A stretch of 64,000 nucleotides of DNA, from the NCBI GenBank assembly GCA_026627065.1, contig JAPNUO010000005.1:186001-250000 (forward strand), written 5' to 3'. The translations under genes and the position numbers were made by a program. The notes beneath the pieces are model-generated. The model was not told the DNA's origin. It did no database searches and was given only the letters and a program-made list of their open reading frames with translations. Of the stretch, positions 1 through 8,095 are shown one piece after another; within the stretch, counting starts at the first letter, position 1; the number at the start of each line of letters is the position of its first letter. The DNA comes from Bacillota bacterium (GTDB lineage: Bacteria; Bacillota; Sulfobacillia; Sulfobacillales; Sulfobacillaceae).

Positions 1-720
1 TTGCCCATCACGACGGTGGATCTCGGTGTGAACAACCTCGCAGTGGCCGTGGCATTCGATGGCGCCAAAGTCAAAGGCACCCTGTTTCTCCCCGGATGGC
101 ACCACGAGCAGCGGAGGTTCCGCCGGCTCAAGGCCATCACCGTCCGCCGGAGAAAGACGGGTGGCCGTCCTAAGCGGGGGGAGAACCGGAAAATCTGGCG
201 GCATCTCAAGCGGGCGGAAGACACCACAGCCCGCCAGATCGTGGATTTTGCCAAGGCCCACGGCAGCAAGGTGATCGTGTTCGAGGCCCTGTCCCGTATG
301 CGCAATCCCCAGCGCACGGGCTGGCTGAAACGGCAGAACCTCCGGCGGTCTTATTGGATGCGCGGCAAGATCATGCACTGGGTGCGGCATATGGCTTTGC
401 ACGAAGGGCCCCTGGCCGTCACACGGCAGGCCCAATTCACCAGCCAAGCCTGCCCCCGTTGCGGTCATCTGGGCGCGCGGTTCTGCGCAGCCACCCGGCA
501 TCGTCGTCGGGCCCAGGATGTCTTTCGCTGCTATGCTTGCGGGTGGAGTGGGAATGCTGATCTGGTCGGTGCGCTAAACCTTCGCAAGAAATGGCTGCGG
601 ATCTTTCCCCCCATCGCCACACTGCGGCATGAACAGACACTGCGCGAGGCGCAGGACCAGCGAACCAACCGGAGAAAACGCGTCACGACGAAAACCGGCC
701 CGAACCGGGGAGTGGCTTAG
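1..720 (+). CDS. tnpB: TnpB RNA-guided nuclease, C-terminal part (IS200/IS605 type)
   Basis: The open frame runs in from the window edge, so the N-terminal wedge/REC part (very roughly 150 residues) is missing and the TTG at base 1 is not a trustworthy start. The RuvC-like nuclease core is intact: first Asp in VDLGVNN (residue 7), Glu in VFEALSRM (about residue 95), a CPRCG...CYACG zinc ribbon (about 152-180), and the last Asp in NADLVGALNL (about 188). TnpB proteins cut DNA under guidance of an RNA (omega RNA) made from the 3' end of their own element. The Arg/Lys-rich tail continues past the last motif, as usual. No tnpA is visible because upstream sequence is outside the window. Family is certain; whether the protein is full length cannot be seen. 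Confidence 0.9.
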   Translation: MPITTVDLGVNNLAVAVAFDGAKVKGTLFLPGWHHEQRRFRRLKAITVRRRKTGGRPKRGENRKIWRHLKRAEDTTARQIVDFAKAHGSKVIVFEALSRMRNPQRTGWLKRQNLRRSYWMRGKIMHWVRHMALHEGPLAVTRQAQFTSQACPRCGHLGARFCAATRHRRRAQDVFRCYACGWSGNADLVGALNLRKKWLRIFPPIATLRHEQTLREAQDQRTNRRKRVTTKTGPNRGVA

Positions 721-879
721 GCTGCTGACCGGGCTCCACCAGAATCGGGCGGTCGGCTTGGCGGCTAACCAGACAACCCGGTGACAAGCTGTCGCAAGAC
801 CAGCGACCGGGGGATGCCGCCAGTCGCGGGGAGGCCAGTGGTTCTCCCCCGGCAGGCAACAAGGCGTGGAAGCCCCGGC
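721..879 (+). ncRNA. Possible omega-RNA / right end of the TnpB element
   Basis: TnpB guide RNAs are normally encoded by the end of tnpB and the non-coding stretch after it. This 159-bp GC-rich segment follows the stop codon directly, has no ORF and many self-complementary stretches. It ends in ggaagccccggc, which resembles the stem arm often found at right ends of such elements. The IS21 element is inserted exactly there. Inferred from position and resemblance; not a verified RNA. Confidence 0.3.
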
Positions 880-932
880 TGTTAACGCCAGAATTAAAAT
901 GATCCAGATCGCCGGAATGAATTTGACCCACC
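880..932 (+). repeat. IS21 left terminal inverted repeat
   Basis: 53 bp. Aligned without gaps to the reverse complement of 2986-3038: identical over the inner 13 bases (aatttgacccacc), nearly identical over the first 10 (tgttaacgcc against tgtcaacgcc), with a shared tgatcca in the middle. These are the multiple transposase-binding blocks typical of IS21 ends. Confidence 0.85.
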
Positions 933-979
933 CCTGACGAAATCCGACACCAATACCCGACCAAAGGTGAGGTGTCTCG

Positions 980-2200
980 ATGACAAGGAGTGGGCAAATC
1001 ATGAAGATCCGTGATCTCCATGCACAAGGATATAGTATCCGAGAAATCAGTCGCCAGACGGGCTTGTCCCGTAACACCATAAAGAAATACTTGCGGACCG
1101 ATCCGGTCCGCCGCCGTCGGACCCCGAGGCCATCGAAACTCGACCCCTTTAAGACGTATTTAGATAACCCAGTGGCGCGCGGGGTCACCAATGGCACCCG
1201 ACTGTTTCACGAGATTCGCCAGCAGGGCTATACCGGCGGGTATACGCTCGTCAAGAACTATCTCCATCCGCGCCGTCCGGCGCGGATACCTCCAGCGGTG
1301 AGGCGGTTTGACACCGAGCCGGGCCAGCAGGCGCAAGTGGACTTTGGATTCTTTGGCTACGACGATGTGGCCGGGCGGCCCCAAAAGCTGTGGCTCTTTG
1401 TGATGGTCTTGAGCCACTCACGCATGACCTATGCCGAGTTCGGAACCACCGCGGACGGAACGGCCGTCATCCGAGGGCTCGTGCATGCCTTTCAGTACTT
1501 TGGTGGTCGTCCGCGGGACGTGCTCTTTGACAACAGGAAACCCGTTGTCCAGGGACGCAACGAGAACGGCGACGTCATCTGGACGCCGCGGTTTCTGGAT
1601 GCTGCCCTCGCGCTGGGTTTCCAACCGCGCGCCTGCCGCCCGTACCGGGCGCAGACCAAAGGGCGCGTGGAACGGACCATCGGGTATATTCGGCATCATT
1701 TTTGGCCGGGCCGCACCTTCACCGACCTGGCCGACCTGAATCGCCAGCTGCTCCAATGGTTGGACACCGTAGCGAACGTCCGGCCGCATGGTACGACCCA
1801 CGAGCGCCCCATCGACCGTTTGGCGACCGAACCCTTGGAACCGTTACCGGATCCCGCCCGATGGGCTCAGTACCTCCTCGAGACCCGGACGGTGAGCCGC
1901 GAGGGGTTTGTCGCCTACGGCGGGAGTCGGTACGGGGTGCCATGGACCGTGGCGGGACACCCCGTGACGGTGGAAGATCTCGGGGAGCGCTTACGGTTTC
2001 GAGTGGACGGCGTCCTAGTCGCAGAACATCCTCGGGCGCCCGTCCCGGGTAGCGTGTATCGCCTCCCCCATCAATGGGACGCGTTGCCGCTGACCGGTCC
2101 CACCCCGACCTGCCCGGGTCGGGCGCAGCAGATCCCCGACCCGGATGTGGAAGTCCGTGACTTGCACGAATACGCACGGTTGGGAGGAACCATCCAATGA
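980..2200 (+). CDS. istA: IS21 transposase IstA
   Basis: 406 residues. An N-terminal helix-turn-helix (about residues 8-38, IREISRQTGLSRNTIKKYL) is followed by a DDE/rve integrase core: Asp in QVDFGFF (about 120), Asp in VLFDNRK (about 181), Glu in TKGRVERT (about 228). A C-terminal beta-rich domain follows. It binds the element ends and performs strand transfer, with IstB as ATP-dependent helper. ATG 980 is preceded by AAGGTGAGG at good distance; ATG 1001 is a possible internal alternative behind AAGGAG. The stop overlaps the istB start (ATGA), so the pair is translationally coupled. No defect seen in istA. Confidence 0.93.
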   Translation: MTRSGQIMKIRDLHAQGYSIREISRQTGLSRNTIKKYLRTDPVRRRRTPRPSKLDPFKTYLDNPVARGVTNGTRLFHEIRQQGYTGGYTLVKNYLHPRRPARIPPAVRRFDTEPGQQAQVDFGFFGYDDVAGRPQKLWLFVMVLSHSRMTYAEFGTTADGTAVIRGLVHAFQYFGGRPRDVLFDNRKPVVQGRNENGDVIWTPRFLDAALALGFQPRACRPYRAQTKGRVERTIGYIRHHFWPGRTFTDLADLNRQLLQWLDTVANVRPHGTTHERPIDRLATEPLEPLPDPARWAQYLLETRTVSREGFVAYGGSRYGVPWTVAGHPVTVEDLGERLRFRVDGVLVAEHPRAPVPGSVYRLPHQWDALPLTGPTPTCPGRAQQIPDPDVEVRDLHEYARLGGTIQ

Positions 2201-3036
2201 TGCCTCTCGAACAGGTCCGTCAACAACTGGAGACCTTGGGGTTGCTGGATGCCGCGGCGGTCCTTGAGAATCGGCTCGACAGGGCCAGTCACGATGGCAT
2301 CTCCTATGTGGAGTTTCTCCAGGACCTCTTGCGTGTGGAAACCCAGGCTCGGCGGGAGCGGTATCTGAAGGCCCGCTTGCGGCTGGCACACTTTCCCGCC
2401 GTCAAACGGTGGGACGATGTCGATTGGGCCTTTCAACCGTCGATTGATGCGCGGCAAATCCAAGCGCTCGCGTCGTTGGCCTTCGTGGCGGAAGCCACGA
2501 CCATGCTCTTCCTCGGACCTCCCGGAGTCGGGAAGTCCCATCTCGCTATCGCATGAGGCATGAAGGCCGTGGAGGCAGGCTTCGGGGCGTATTTTGTCAC
2601 CGCCGATCGTCTATTGCAGGACCTCGAGCAAGCGTATCACGAACATCGGTGGGAGCGGCGCATGCGGGTCTACCTATCGCCCAAGGTGCTCATCGTCGAC
2701 GAATTTGGCTACCTGCCCTTATCTCGCGTGGCCGCGACGTTATTCTTTCAACTGGTGTCCGCTCGCTATGAGCGCGGTAGTCTCATTCTGACCTCGAACA
2801 AGGGCTTTGCCGACTGGGGCGACGTATTGGGCGATCCCGTCATCGCCACGGCCATCTTGGACCGTTTGCTGCACCATTCTCACGTGGTGAACATTCGCGG
2901 GGACAGTTACCGACTCAAAGACAAGAAGCGGGCCGGCGTGTGGGGGACTCCGCCGGCCACCCCCGCATCCCCGGGGGATTCATTAGGTGGGTCAAATTTG
3001 GTTGGCGCAAGTGGATCAAATTTCGATCGGCGTTGA
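2197..3036 (+). pseudogene. istB: IS21 helper ATPase IstB, interrupted by in-frame TGA
   Basis: The reading frame stays open from ATG 2197 to 3036 apart from one TGA at 2554-2556. The first piece (119 residues) ends just after the Walker A loop GPPGVGKSHLAIA; the second resumes with GMKAVEAGF and contains Walker B (VLIVDEFGYLPL), the sensor region (LILTSNKGFADWGDV) and the usual C-terminal GDSYRLKDKKRAG. IstB is a DnaA/DnaC-like AAA+ ATPase for target selection by IstA. Homologues normally have Leu where the stop lies, so a single substitution turning a Leu codon into TGA explains it. A GTG/ATG restart would lack the P-loop, so transposition is probably blocked unless TGA is read through. Confidence 0.85.
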
Positions 3037-3038
3037 CA
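2986..3038 (-). repeat. IS21 right terminal inverted repeat
   Basis: 53-bp partner of 880-932. The end of the istB reading frame runs into it. The terminal TGT (read on the minus strand) is followed on the outside by CCGGC, the second copy of the 5-bp target duplication. Confidence 0.85.
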
Positions 3039-3043
3039 CCGGC

Positions 3044-3352
3044 TTTGTCCTGGACAGCGCCTGATGTGTACCCTGCCACTGGCCAGACCATGGCCAGAGT
3101 AACCAGGATGGAGCGGATAGTGGCTTCAGAGGCCGCTCTTCCTCCCCAGGAGGATCCCCCGGAACGGGGCTGCCGTGAATAGCAGTTGTCCATCGTTGTC
3201 CCAAGAATTGGGGAGCTGCTGATACCACAGGTATTGCTTGGAGGGACTAAGATATCAAATAGGGGGAGACACCGTGAGAGACTTTCGAAAGGTTTTGTCG
3301 TTTGCTGGAACTGTCCTGAAGGCGGTTTCAGGGCGGTCAAGGTGGGAGCGCG
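3044..3352. other. Gap without a recognised gene
   Basis: About 310 bp between the IS21 right end and the EAL gene. Short frames here show no family resemblance. The first tens of bases may be the outer remainder of the TnpB element that IS21 split. A purine-rich stretch shortly before 3353 can serve as ribosome binding site for the next gene. I see no convincing promoter. Confidence 0.4.
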
Positions 3353-4942
3353 ATGCGAGAAGAGTGGCCACTCACTATTGTGTTTCAACCTGTGGTGGAA
3401 TTGGCAGACGGAAGGATTTGCGGGTATGAAGCGCTTGGGCGCCTTCGGGGTCGCGAAGAGGAAGGATTTGCGCCGCTTCGCCAATGGATGTCGGAACAAA
3501 AGAGCCCTTCCCGGGTGTACCGTGCGCTACTTGAGCTCGCGTGCCAAGCGGCGTTGGAAAGACCGGACCAGACTCTCCTTTTTTTAAACGTGCGGCTCCG
3601 AGACCTCGCCAAAAAGCCGGAAATTCCCCTGAACTGGTCTTCGGTAGTTTTGGAAGTGCCGGAATCCGATGGACGTCTCGACCATTGGGAGCAGGCATTA
3701 GCTCTCTGGCGAAAAACAGGAGCTCAAGTGGCGATTGACGACTGGGGCGTGGGCCGAAAGGATCCCTTACGCCTCATTCGTTTGCAACCTCACTGGATTA
3801 AAATTGACGTGGCATTGATTCAGCGAGTGGGCGAGCCAGATGTCGATCGCCTGATTGAACTTCTTGTGCGGTATGCGCACCCGACTACCCATCTCATTGC
3901 CGAGGGAATTGAGTCGGCGGATCAGTTGGAACGGCTGCGCCAATTGGGCGTGCGCTATGGCCAAGGCTTTGCCCTCGCCCGCCCTCAAGTGGGTTGGCCC
4001 AGGGAGGTCCCTCTTGCACCGAAGGCTAAACGCCGCGCGGACCTCCAAAGAACGGCCCTGGCCCTGAGCGAAGCGGTCTGCCTTGCGGACGACGATCTGG
4101 CGCTAATTGAGAAATCCCGTCCGCTCCTGATTCCCATTCTGGCGGAGGCTATTGACCATTTAGTGGCCTGGATTGACCAGACGATGATGCGTCATCACCT
4201 GGCAGGCGAAAACCGCGAGCGTTACCGGACCATTGTGAGCCAGCACTTTGACCGCCTGCTCCGCGGCAGTCTCGATATGACCGACGTCGAACGCGCCAAG
4301 CGCGTGGCCCGCGTTCATCAGCGTTATGGCATTGACCTTTCGTTTTACGTGGCGGGCTATCGCGGCCTGCAGGCCGTGGTGGCAAAACATCTCAGAGCGC
4401 AGCGCCTCACGGCCTTGGCTGAAGCAATGCGCGCCCTGTTTAGCTGGGACATGGCGGTCGTCATGCAGGCCTACCAGGAGCTTCTGGATCGCGACAGCTT
4501 GACCGGTGTGTTGACGCGCCAGGCGTTTTGGGATCGGGTGGCCTGCGACATTGAACAACGACATCAAAGATCCCGCCGCCAAGTTCTCCTCGTGGTGGAA
4601 CTGGACGGATGGAATTCGCTCTTGCGAACCGAGGGGCTGGGGGTAGCCGAACAGCAATTGGCGGAAATCGGTGAGATGTTTCAGGCCTTCATGACGGCCG
4701 ATTGCCTGGTGGGTCAAATCGGCGGGTACCAATTCGGCTTCTGGATGCCCGCAGCCCGGTTGAGGGCCGTGCAGCAGGAGTTCCATAACGTGCGGCAGCA
4801 ACTTGAGCGTTGCCTTCCGGCGATTAGGCTGCTGACCGCGTTCGCAGTGGAAGGTCGCGATGGGCAGACTGTCGATGCCCTCTACCAGGCGGTCGACCGC
4901 CGGCTCCTACAGGTGCGTTCGACTGCCGACGAGCAGAGGTAA
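3353..4942 (+). CDS. EAL - globin sensor - degenerate GGDEF protein (c-di-GMP phosphodiesterase)
   Basis: 529 residues, no membrane segment. Residues about 8-225 form an EAL domain with the hydrolytic signature kept: YEALGR, LFLNVRL, LEVPES, IDDWGVG, IKID, AEGIES, GQGFALARP. About 240-380 look like a globin-coupled sensor (protoglobin) domain, with the hallmark HQRYGIDLSFYVAGY that includes the expected proximal haem His. About 385-525 are GGDEF-like (DRDSLTGVLTRQAFW), but the active-site loop reads GGYQF, so cyclase activity is unlikely. Inference: a haem-based gas sensor that degrades c-di-GMP. The order EAL-globin-GGDEF is unusual; globin-coupled sensors normally carry the globin at the N-terminus. 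It stands alone, after a mobile region and before amt. Confidence 0.82.
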   Translation: MREEWPLTIVFQPVVELADGRICGYEALGRLRGREEEGFAPLRQWMSEQKSPSRVYRALLELACQAALERPDQTLLFLNVRLRDLAKKPEIPLNWSSVVLEVPESDGRLDHWEQALALWRKTGAQVAIDDWGVGRKDPLRLIRLQPHWIKIDVALIQRVGEPDVDRLIELLVRYAHPTTHLIAEGIESADQLERLRQLGVRYGQGFALARPQVGWPREVPLAPKAKRRADLQRTALALSEAVCLADDDLALIEKSRPLLIPILAEAIDHLVAWIDQTMMRHHLAGENRERYRTIVSQHFDRLLRGSLDMTDVERAKRVARVHQRYGIDLSFYVAGYRGLQAVVAKHLRAQRLTALAEAMRALFSWDMAVVMQAYQELLDRDSLTGVLTRQAFWDRVACDIEQRHQRSRRQVLLVVELDGWNSLLRTEGLGVAEQQLAEIGEMFQAFMTADCLVGQIGGYQFGFWMPAARLRAVQQEFHNVRQQLERCLPAIRLLTAFAVEGRDGQTVDALYQAVDRRLLQVRSTADEQR

Positions 4943-5106
4943 CGAGGAGCAAAGAGCGGTCATGCCCATCCCTTCTCACCCCGGCGTTCAGACGGGTGGC
5001 TCCTATCATTTTGATAATCCTGTACGACATTGTGTCTTTTCTGCAAAAAGGCTGACAAAGACCTAATAGATAAAGAGAGGTATTTTAAAAAAGCTGCCGA
5101 GTTTTA

Positions 5107-5123
5107 TGTCATATATATTGACA
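5107..5123 (+). promoter_or_regulatory. GlnR/TnrA-type operator upstream of amt
   Basis: TGTCA-N7-TGACA, an exact fit to the TGTNA-N7-TNACA box bound by the nitrogen regulators GlnR and TnrA of Gram-positive bacteria. Its right half overlaps the -35 hexamer of the amt promoter. A wider symmetry (ATGTCA 5106-5111 with TGACAT 5128-5133) surrounds it. Expected role: nitrogen-dependent control of ammonium uptake. Confidence 0.7.
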
Positions 5124-5147
5124 ATGCTGACATAAAGATCGTAAACT
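5118..5147 (+). promoter_or_regulatory. Probable sigma-A promoter of amt
   Basis: TTGACA (5118-5123), 18-bp spacer, TAAACT (5142-5147), 35 bp before the amt start. The -35 is perfect and shared with the nitrogen operator; the -10 is moderate. The surrounding 120 bp is clearly AT-richer than the neighbouring genes. Confidence 0.55.
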
Positions 5148-5181
5148 TACCCCATGATGGAGTAAGAAAGGAAGAAGCCTC

Positions 5182-6546
5182 ATGCTGATCCCGAGTCCGC
5201 ACTATCTCAACACAGGTGACAACGCGTGGCAGTTAACGGCGGCGACCTTTGTCGGGTTGCAAAGCGTGCCAGGGTTGGCGATTTTATACGGTGGCATTGT
5301 CAAGAAAAAGTGGGCCATTAATTCGGCGATGATGGTGGTTTACGCCTTTTCTATCGTATTGATTACCTGGGTGTTGTTTGGCTTCAGCATGGGGTTTGGT
5401 AGCCCCCTGCATTTAGGACCAGGCATTTTAAGCAGCATTGTGGGAATTCCGCGGCCGGTGCTGTCGGATTTGTCCCTGCAGGGTGTGGCCAAAGTGCCGC
5501 TCCTCAAAGGATTAATGCCGAATTTTCATTTCCCGGAGTCGTCGCTCATTTACTTCCAGTTCGTGTTTGCGGCGATCACGCCGGCTATTTTGGCTGGCGG
5601 TGTGTTGGGGCGCATGAATTTTCGGGCGTGGATGATTTTCGTCCCCGTTTGGTCGACGTTGGTTTATAGCGTGAACGCCTTTATGCTGTGGGGCGGCGGC
5701 TGGTTGAGCCAACTGGGCGCTGTCGACTTTTCCGGAGGGTATGTCATCCACGTGGCCGCGGGAATTTCCGGCTTTGTGGCGGCGGCGGTGGTGGGGCCGC
5801 GCATCCTCGCCGATCGGCGGGACTTTCAACCCAACCAACTGTTGTTAGCTTTGGCGGGCGCGGGCATTTTGTGGCTCGGGTGGAATGGGTTCAACGGTGG
5901 CGACCCGTACTTCGCCAATGCGGATGCAGCGGCGGCGGTGTTAAACACCAACATCGCCACGGCGGCGGCGTTGGTGAGCTGGCTGGTCATGGATATGTGG
6001 TCCACCGAACGGCCGTCCTTAGCGGGCGTGATCAATGGCATGGTGTGCGGTCTGGTGGCCATCACCCCGGCAGCCGGGTATGTCAACGGTTACGGCGCCC
6101 TGATCATTGGCGTGGCGGCCGGCGTGATTCCGTGGCTGACGATGCACTATCTTCCCCGCGTCCGTTGGTTTGCGCGCGTCGACGACACGCTGGGCGTATT
6201 TCACACCCACTTTGTGGCCGGCGCCCTGGGCGGGCTGTTGACGGGAGTCTTGGCGGACCCCGCCATGTTTGAATACCTCGGCGTGCGCGGACCGGGCTCC
6301 TCGGTAACCGGGTTAATTTACGGCAATCCCCACCAACTCTTGGTCCAGTTTATCGCCTTGGTGGTCATTACAGTTTACGATGGGGCGATGACGTGGGGCA
6401 TTTTGAAAGCGGTTAGTCTGGTGGTGCCGCTCCGGGTCGCCCAGCCTCAACTGGAACAAGGGGATATCGCCATCCACGGCGAGACCAGCACGGAGTGGAG
6501 CGAATCCGACCTCGAGGAGATCGAAGAAGAACTGGCTGATGCCTAA
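5182..6546 (+). CDS. amt: Ammonium transporter Amt
   Basis: 454 residues, about eleven hydrophobic segments, normal length for the Amt/MEP/Rh family. The N-terminal NTGDNAWQL, VPGLAILYGG, the periplasmic-side Asp in VDFSGGYVIH, and the twin pore histidines in GYVIHVAAG and FHTHFVAGALGG are all present. It conducts NH4+/NH3 across the cytoplasmic membrane. The C-terminus is short and acidic (EESDLEEIEEEL-like). ATG 5182 has GGAAG about 10 bases upstream. No glnK (PII) gene lies beside it, which is common but not universal. Regulation by nitrogen status is suggested by the operator at 5107-5123. Confidence 0.95.
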   Translation: MLIPSPHYLNTGDNAWQLTAATFVGLQSVPGLAILYGGIVKKKWAINSAMMVVYAFSIVLITWVLFGFSMGFGSPLHLGPGILSSIVGIPRPVLSDLSLQGVAKVPLLKGLMPNFHFPESSLIYFQFVFAAITPAILAGGVLGRMNFRAWMIFVPVWSTLVYSVNAFMLWGGGWLSQLGAVDFSGGYVIHVAAGISGFVAAAVVGPRILADRRDFQPNQLLLALAGAGILWLGWNGFNGGDPYFANADAAAAVLNTNIATAAALVSWLVMDMWSTERPSLAGVINGMVCGLVAITPAAGYVNGYGALIIGVAAGVIPWLTMHYLPRVRWFARVDDTLGVFHTHFVAGALGGLLTGVLADPAMFEYLGVRGPGSSVTGLIYGNPHQLLVQFIALVVITVYDGAMTWGILKAVSLVVPLRVAQPQLEQGDIAIHGETSTEWSESDLEEIEEELADA

Positions 6547-6609
6547 CTTGGCGACGTTTAGAACAGCAGCGGTTTGCATGCTGCAGTGATGGTGTCAGCC
6601 TATTGAACA

Positions 6610-6634
6610 AGGCTCGCCCCAGCGGGGCGAGCCT
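6610..6634 (+). terminator. Putative terminator hairpin after amt
   Basis: Perfect 11-bp stem (aggctcgcccc / ggggcgagcct) with a 3-base loop, 64 bp after the amt stop. It lacks a clear T run, so it may be a weak or Rho-assisted terminator, or an mRNA 3'-end stabiliser. Confidence 0.55.
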
Positions 6635-6639
6635 CATTG

Positions 6640-7070
6640 ATGATCTGGGCTCTTTGGAGCGTGGTGCCCTAAAGGGCGCGTGGCTTTGTGATTGGTCGGC
6701 GGCAGCGATTTCGAGAGTCCGTCCCGCGTGTCACGTGGCGCGGCCCCAACCTTTGAGGCCTGACTGAGAGTCGTCCGGCGCCTATGCGCCGAGGCATTGA
6801 GAGGTGGGGCTCGTCGCCGAAGACTGCCGCGGCGTCTGGCGTTCCCCCGTCCGACGGCGTCTTTCGCCATCGCCGCGCCTGCTGCCGTTTTCCCGATTAT
6901 CACCATGCCTTCTGCTCTTATCGCTGCGCCGTCTTCCCGATTGCAACACGGGTCCCGCTGCGCGAATCGTCAACGTGCGTTCGGCGACGGGGTGCGGTCG
7001 TGGGGGGGAAGTTTAGGGCATGAGTCGGCAAGATTGTCGAGCGGAAGATTTTGGTGAGAAATGATTTGCG
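6640..7070. other. Gap without a recognised gene
   Basis: About 430 bp, very GC-rich in the middle. Several overlapping frames are open but none has a family signature, a good ribosome binding site or sensible codon use. Short palindromes such as GGCGCCTATGCGCC occur near 6780. I see no RNA gene. Confidence 0.4.
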
Positions 7071-7106
7071 GTAATGTAGAAGTAGGCCGGAGAGAGGAGG
7101 GGTCGG

Positions 7107-7421
7107 ATGGCGGGTCGGTGGCTTAAACTCATTGGCCGTGTTGTCATTCTTATTTTGATCGTCGTGGTTGCCCTCCAAAATCGTGGCGGCGTCCAACTGC
7201 GCGCGTTCTGGTGGGCACTGCCGCATGTGCCCTTGGCGGTGGTGGTGTTGTTGGCCGTGCTGGTGGGCATCATTCTTGGCGGACTGGGGGTATGGTGGAG
7301 CCAGTTTCGAAGAGGGGGCTTGCCTTCGGTAGGGCGTGAAACGGCATCTTTTCCCGAACCTACTTCGGAACCGGCGGCACCGGCGTTAAGCGCACAGGAG
7401 ACAAAACCTTCGGACGAATAA
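7107..7421 (+). CDS. Small LapA-domain (DUF1049) membrane protein
   Basis: 104 residues. Two hydrophobic segments (about 8-24 and 41-64) separated by the family pattern ALQN..GVQLRAFWW.LPHVPLAV, followed by a cytoplasmic-looking tail rich in Pro, Glu and Ala. This matches the LapA/DUF1049 family of small inner-membrane proteins; in proteobacteria LapA acts in lipopolysaccharide assembly, but in Gram-positive bacteria the role is unknown. ATG 7107 is preceded by GGAGAGAGGAGG. It seems monocistronic: the next recognisable item is a broken gene. Confidence 0.65.
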   Translation: MAGRWLKLIGRVVILILIVVVALQNRGGVQLRAFWWALPHVPLAVVVLLAVLVGIILGGLGVWWSQFRRGGLPSVGRETASFPEPTSEPAAPALSAQETKPSDE

Positions 7422-7599
7422 TCAGGAAACGTCCTCTGGACGTGGGAACCCAACGCTCCCCTGTGCATGAAATCGCGCGGGGCGGTGTATGTTGGCGGCG
7501 CGTGAAGTGATCCTTGTTCAATAAAATGATTCCCACGGATATCTTTGGGCTCACTCGGAGCTGTTTTGGCGGGCGCCGTGCCTCCGGTATCATCCCTCC

Positions 7600-7935
7600 G
7601 TGGGCGGCTGGGCGCGCGTTCGGCACGTGTGGCAAGCGCTGCGAAAATCGTCTCCGGTGCTATTGGTCGATTGCGGTGACACCTTTCACGGCACCGGCAC
7701 CGGCCCAGTTATCAGTCAAGGAAGGATTATCTCCCCGCTGGTCCAGGCGTTGCGTATTGCTGTGCTTGTTCCGGGTAACCGGGATTTTGCCTACGGGCCG
7801 GGCAGGTTGCGGGAGTTCTTCGCCGCGGGCGGCGGCACGGCAATGGCAGCCAACGTGGTCGACGGTGAGGACGAGGAGAAGACGAACGGCCCCGGCGGGA
7901 TCCGGCCATGTTGTTGGGAGGTTTTCTGGGTGTGA
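7600..7935 (+). pseudogene. Remnant of a 5'-nucleotidase / metallophosphoesterase
   Basis: The open stretch of 111 residues keeps the middle of the catalytic domain of UshA-like 5'-nucleotidases: LLVDCGDTFHGTGTGP (metal-binding Asp of GDxF), LVPGNRDFAYGPGRL (GNxD motif) and MAANVV. The N-terminal DxH metal motif, signal peptide and the whole C-terminal nucleotide-binding domain are missing, and the frame then falls into unrelated sequence (ending CCWEVFWV). Such enzymes have about 500 residues. Remains up to about 8050 may belong to the same decayed gene. It lies where rplA would sit in many Bacillota. Confidence 0.6.
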
Positions 7936-8060
7936 CGGTGCGGGAACACCCCTGGTTTCAGAACACCGATCCCCCGATGCGAAACGCGCTGAGGTTGATC
8001 ACCTTTCGGCAGGATGATAGCCTGCCTTTTCCGAGAAGCCCGGAGAAAACCCCGACTTCC

Positions 8061-8089
8061 TTGACAGCCTTTCACAATGCTGGTAACAT
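8061..8089 (+). promoter_or_regulatory. Strong sigma-A promoter of the rplJ operon
   Basis: TTGACA (8061-8066), 17-bp spacer, TAACAT (8084-8089). The -35 is perfect and the -10 is 5 of 6. It drives rplJ-rplL-rpoB-rpoC and lies directly before the L10 leader. Its presence shows that rplJL is transcribed independently of rplKA, which are not adjacent here. Confidence 0.8.
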
Positions 8090-8095
8090 CGCGTC

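Larger units (their letters stand above)
880..3038 (+). mobile_element. IS21-family insertion sequence, complete (2159 bp)
   Basis: The ends are 53-bp imperfect inverted repeats (880-932 and 2986-3038) that both start TGT, share cgcc near the tip, a central tgatcca block and an identical inner aatttgacccacc. They enclose istA and istB on the same strand. The element is flanked by a direct repeat CCGGC (875-879 and 3039-3043), which is the target duplication. This makes the boundaries precise and the insertion recent enough to keep its duplication, although istB carries a nonsense codon. Confidence 0.9.

Noticed and set aside
437..1417. Long minus-strand frames opposite tnpB and istA
   Set aside because: They are the antisense of well-supported genes, with no ribosome binding site and no family motif.
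2915..3499. Minus-strand frame of 194 codons across the IS21 right end
   Set aside because: It spans a precise IS boundary and has low-complexity Ser/Pro composition; no homology.
6782..7057. Several overlapping frames before the LapA-like gene
   Set aside because: Three frames open on both strands at once is a sign of high GC, not coding; none has a ribosome binding site.
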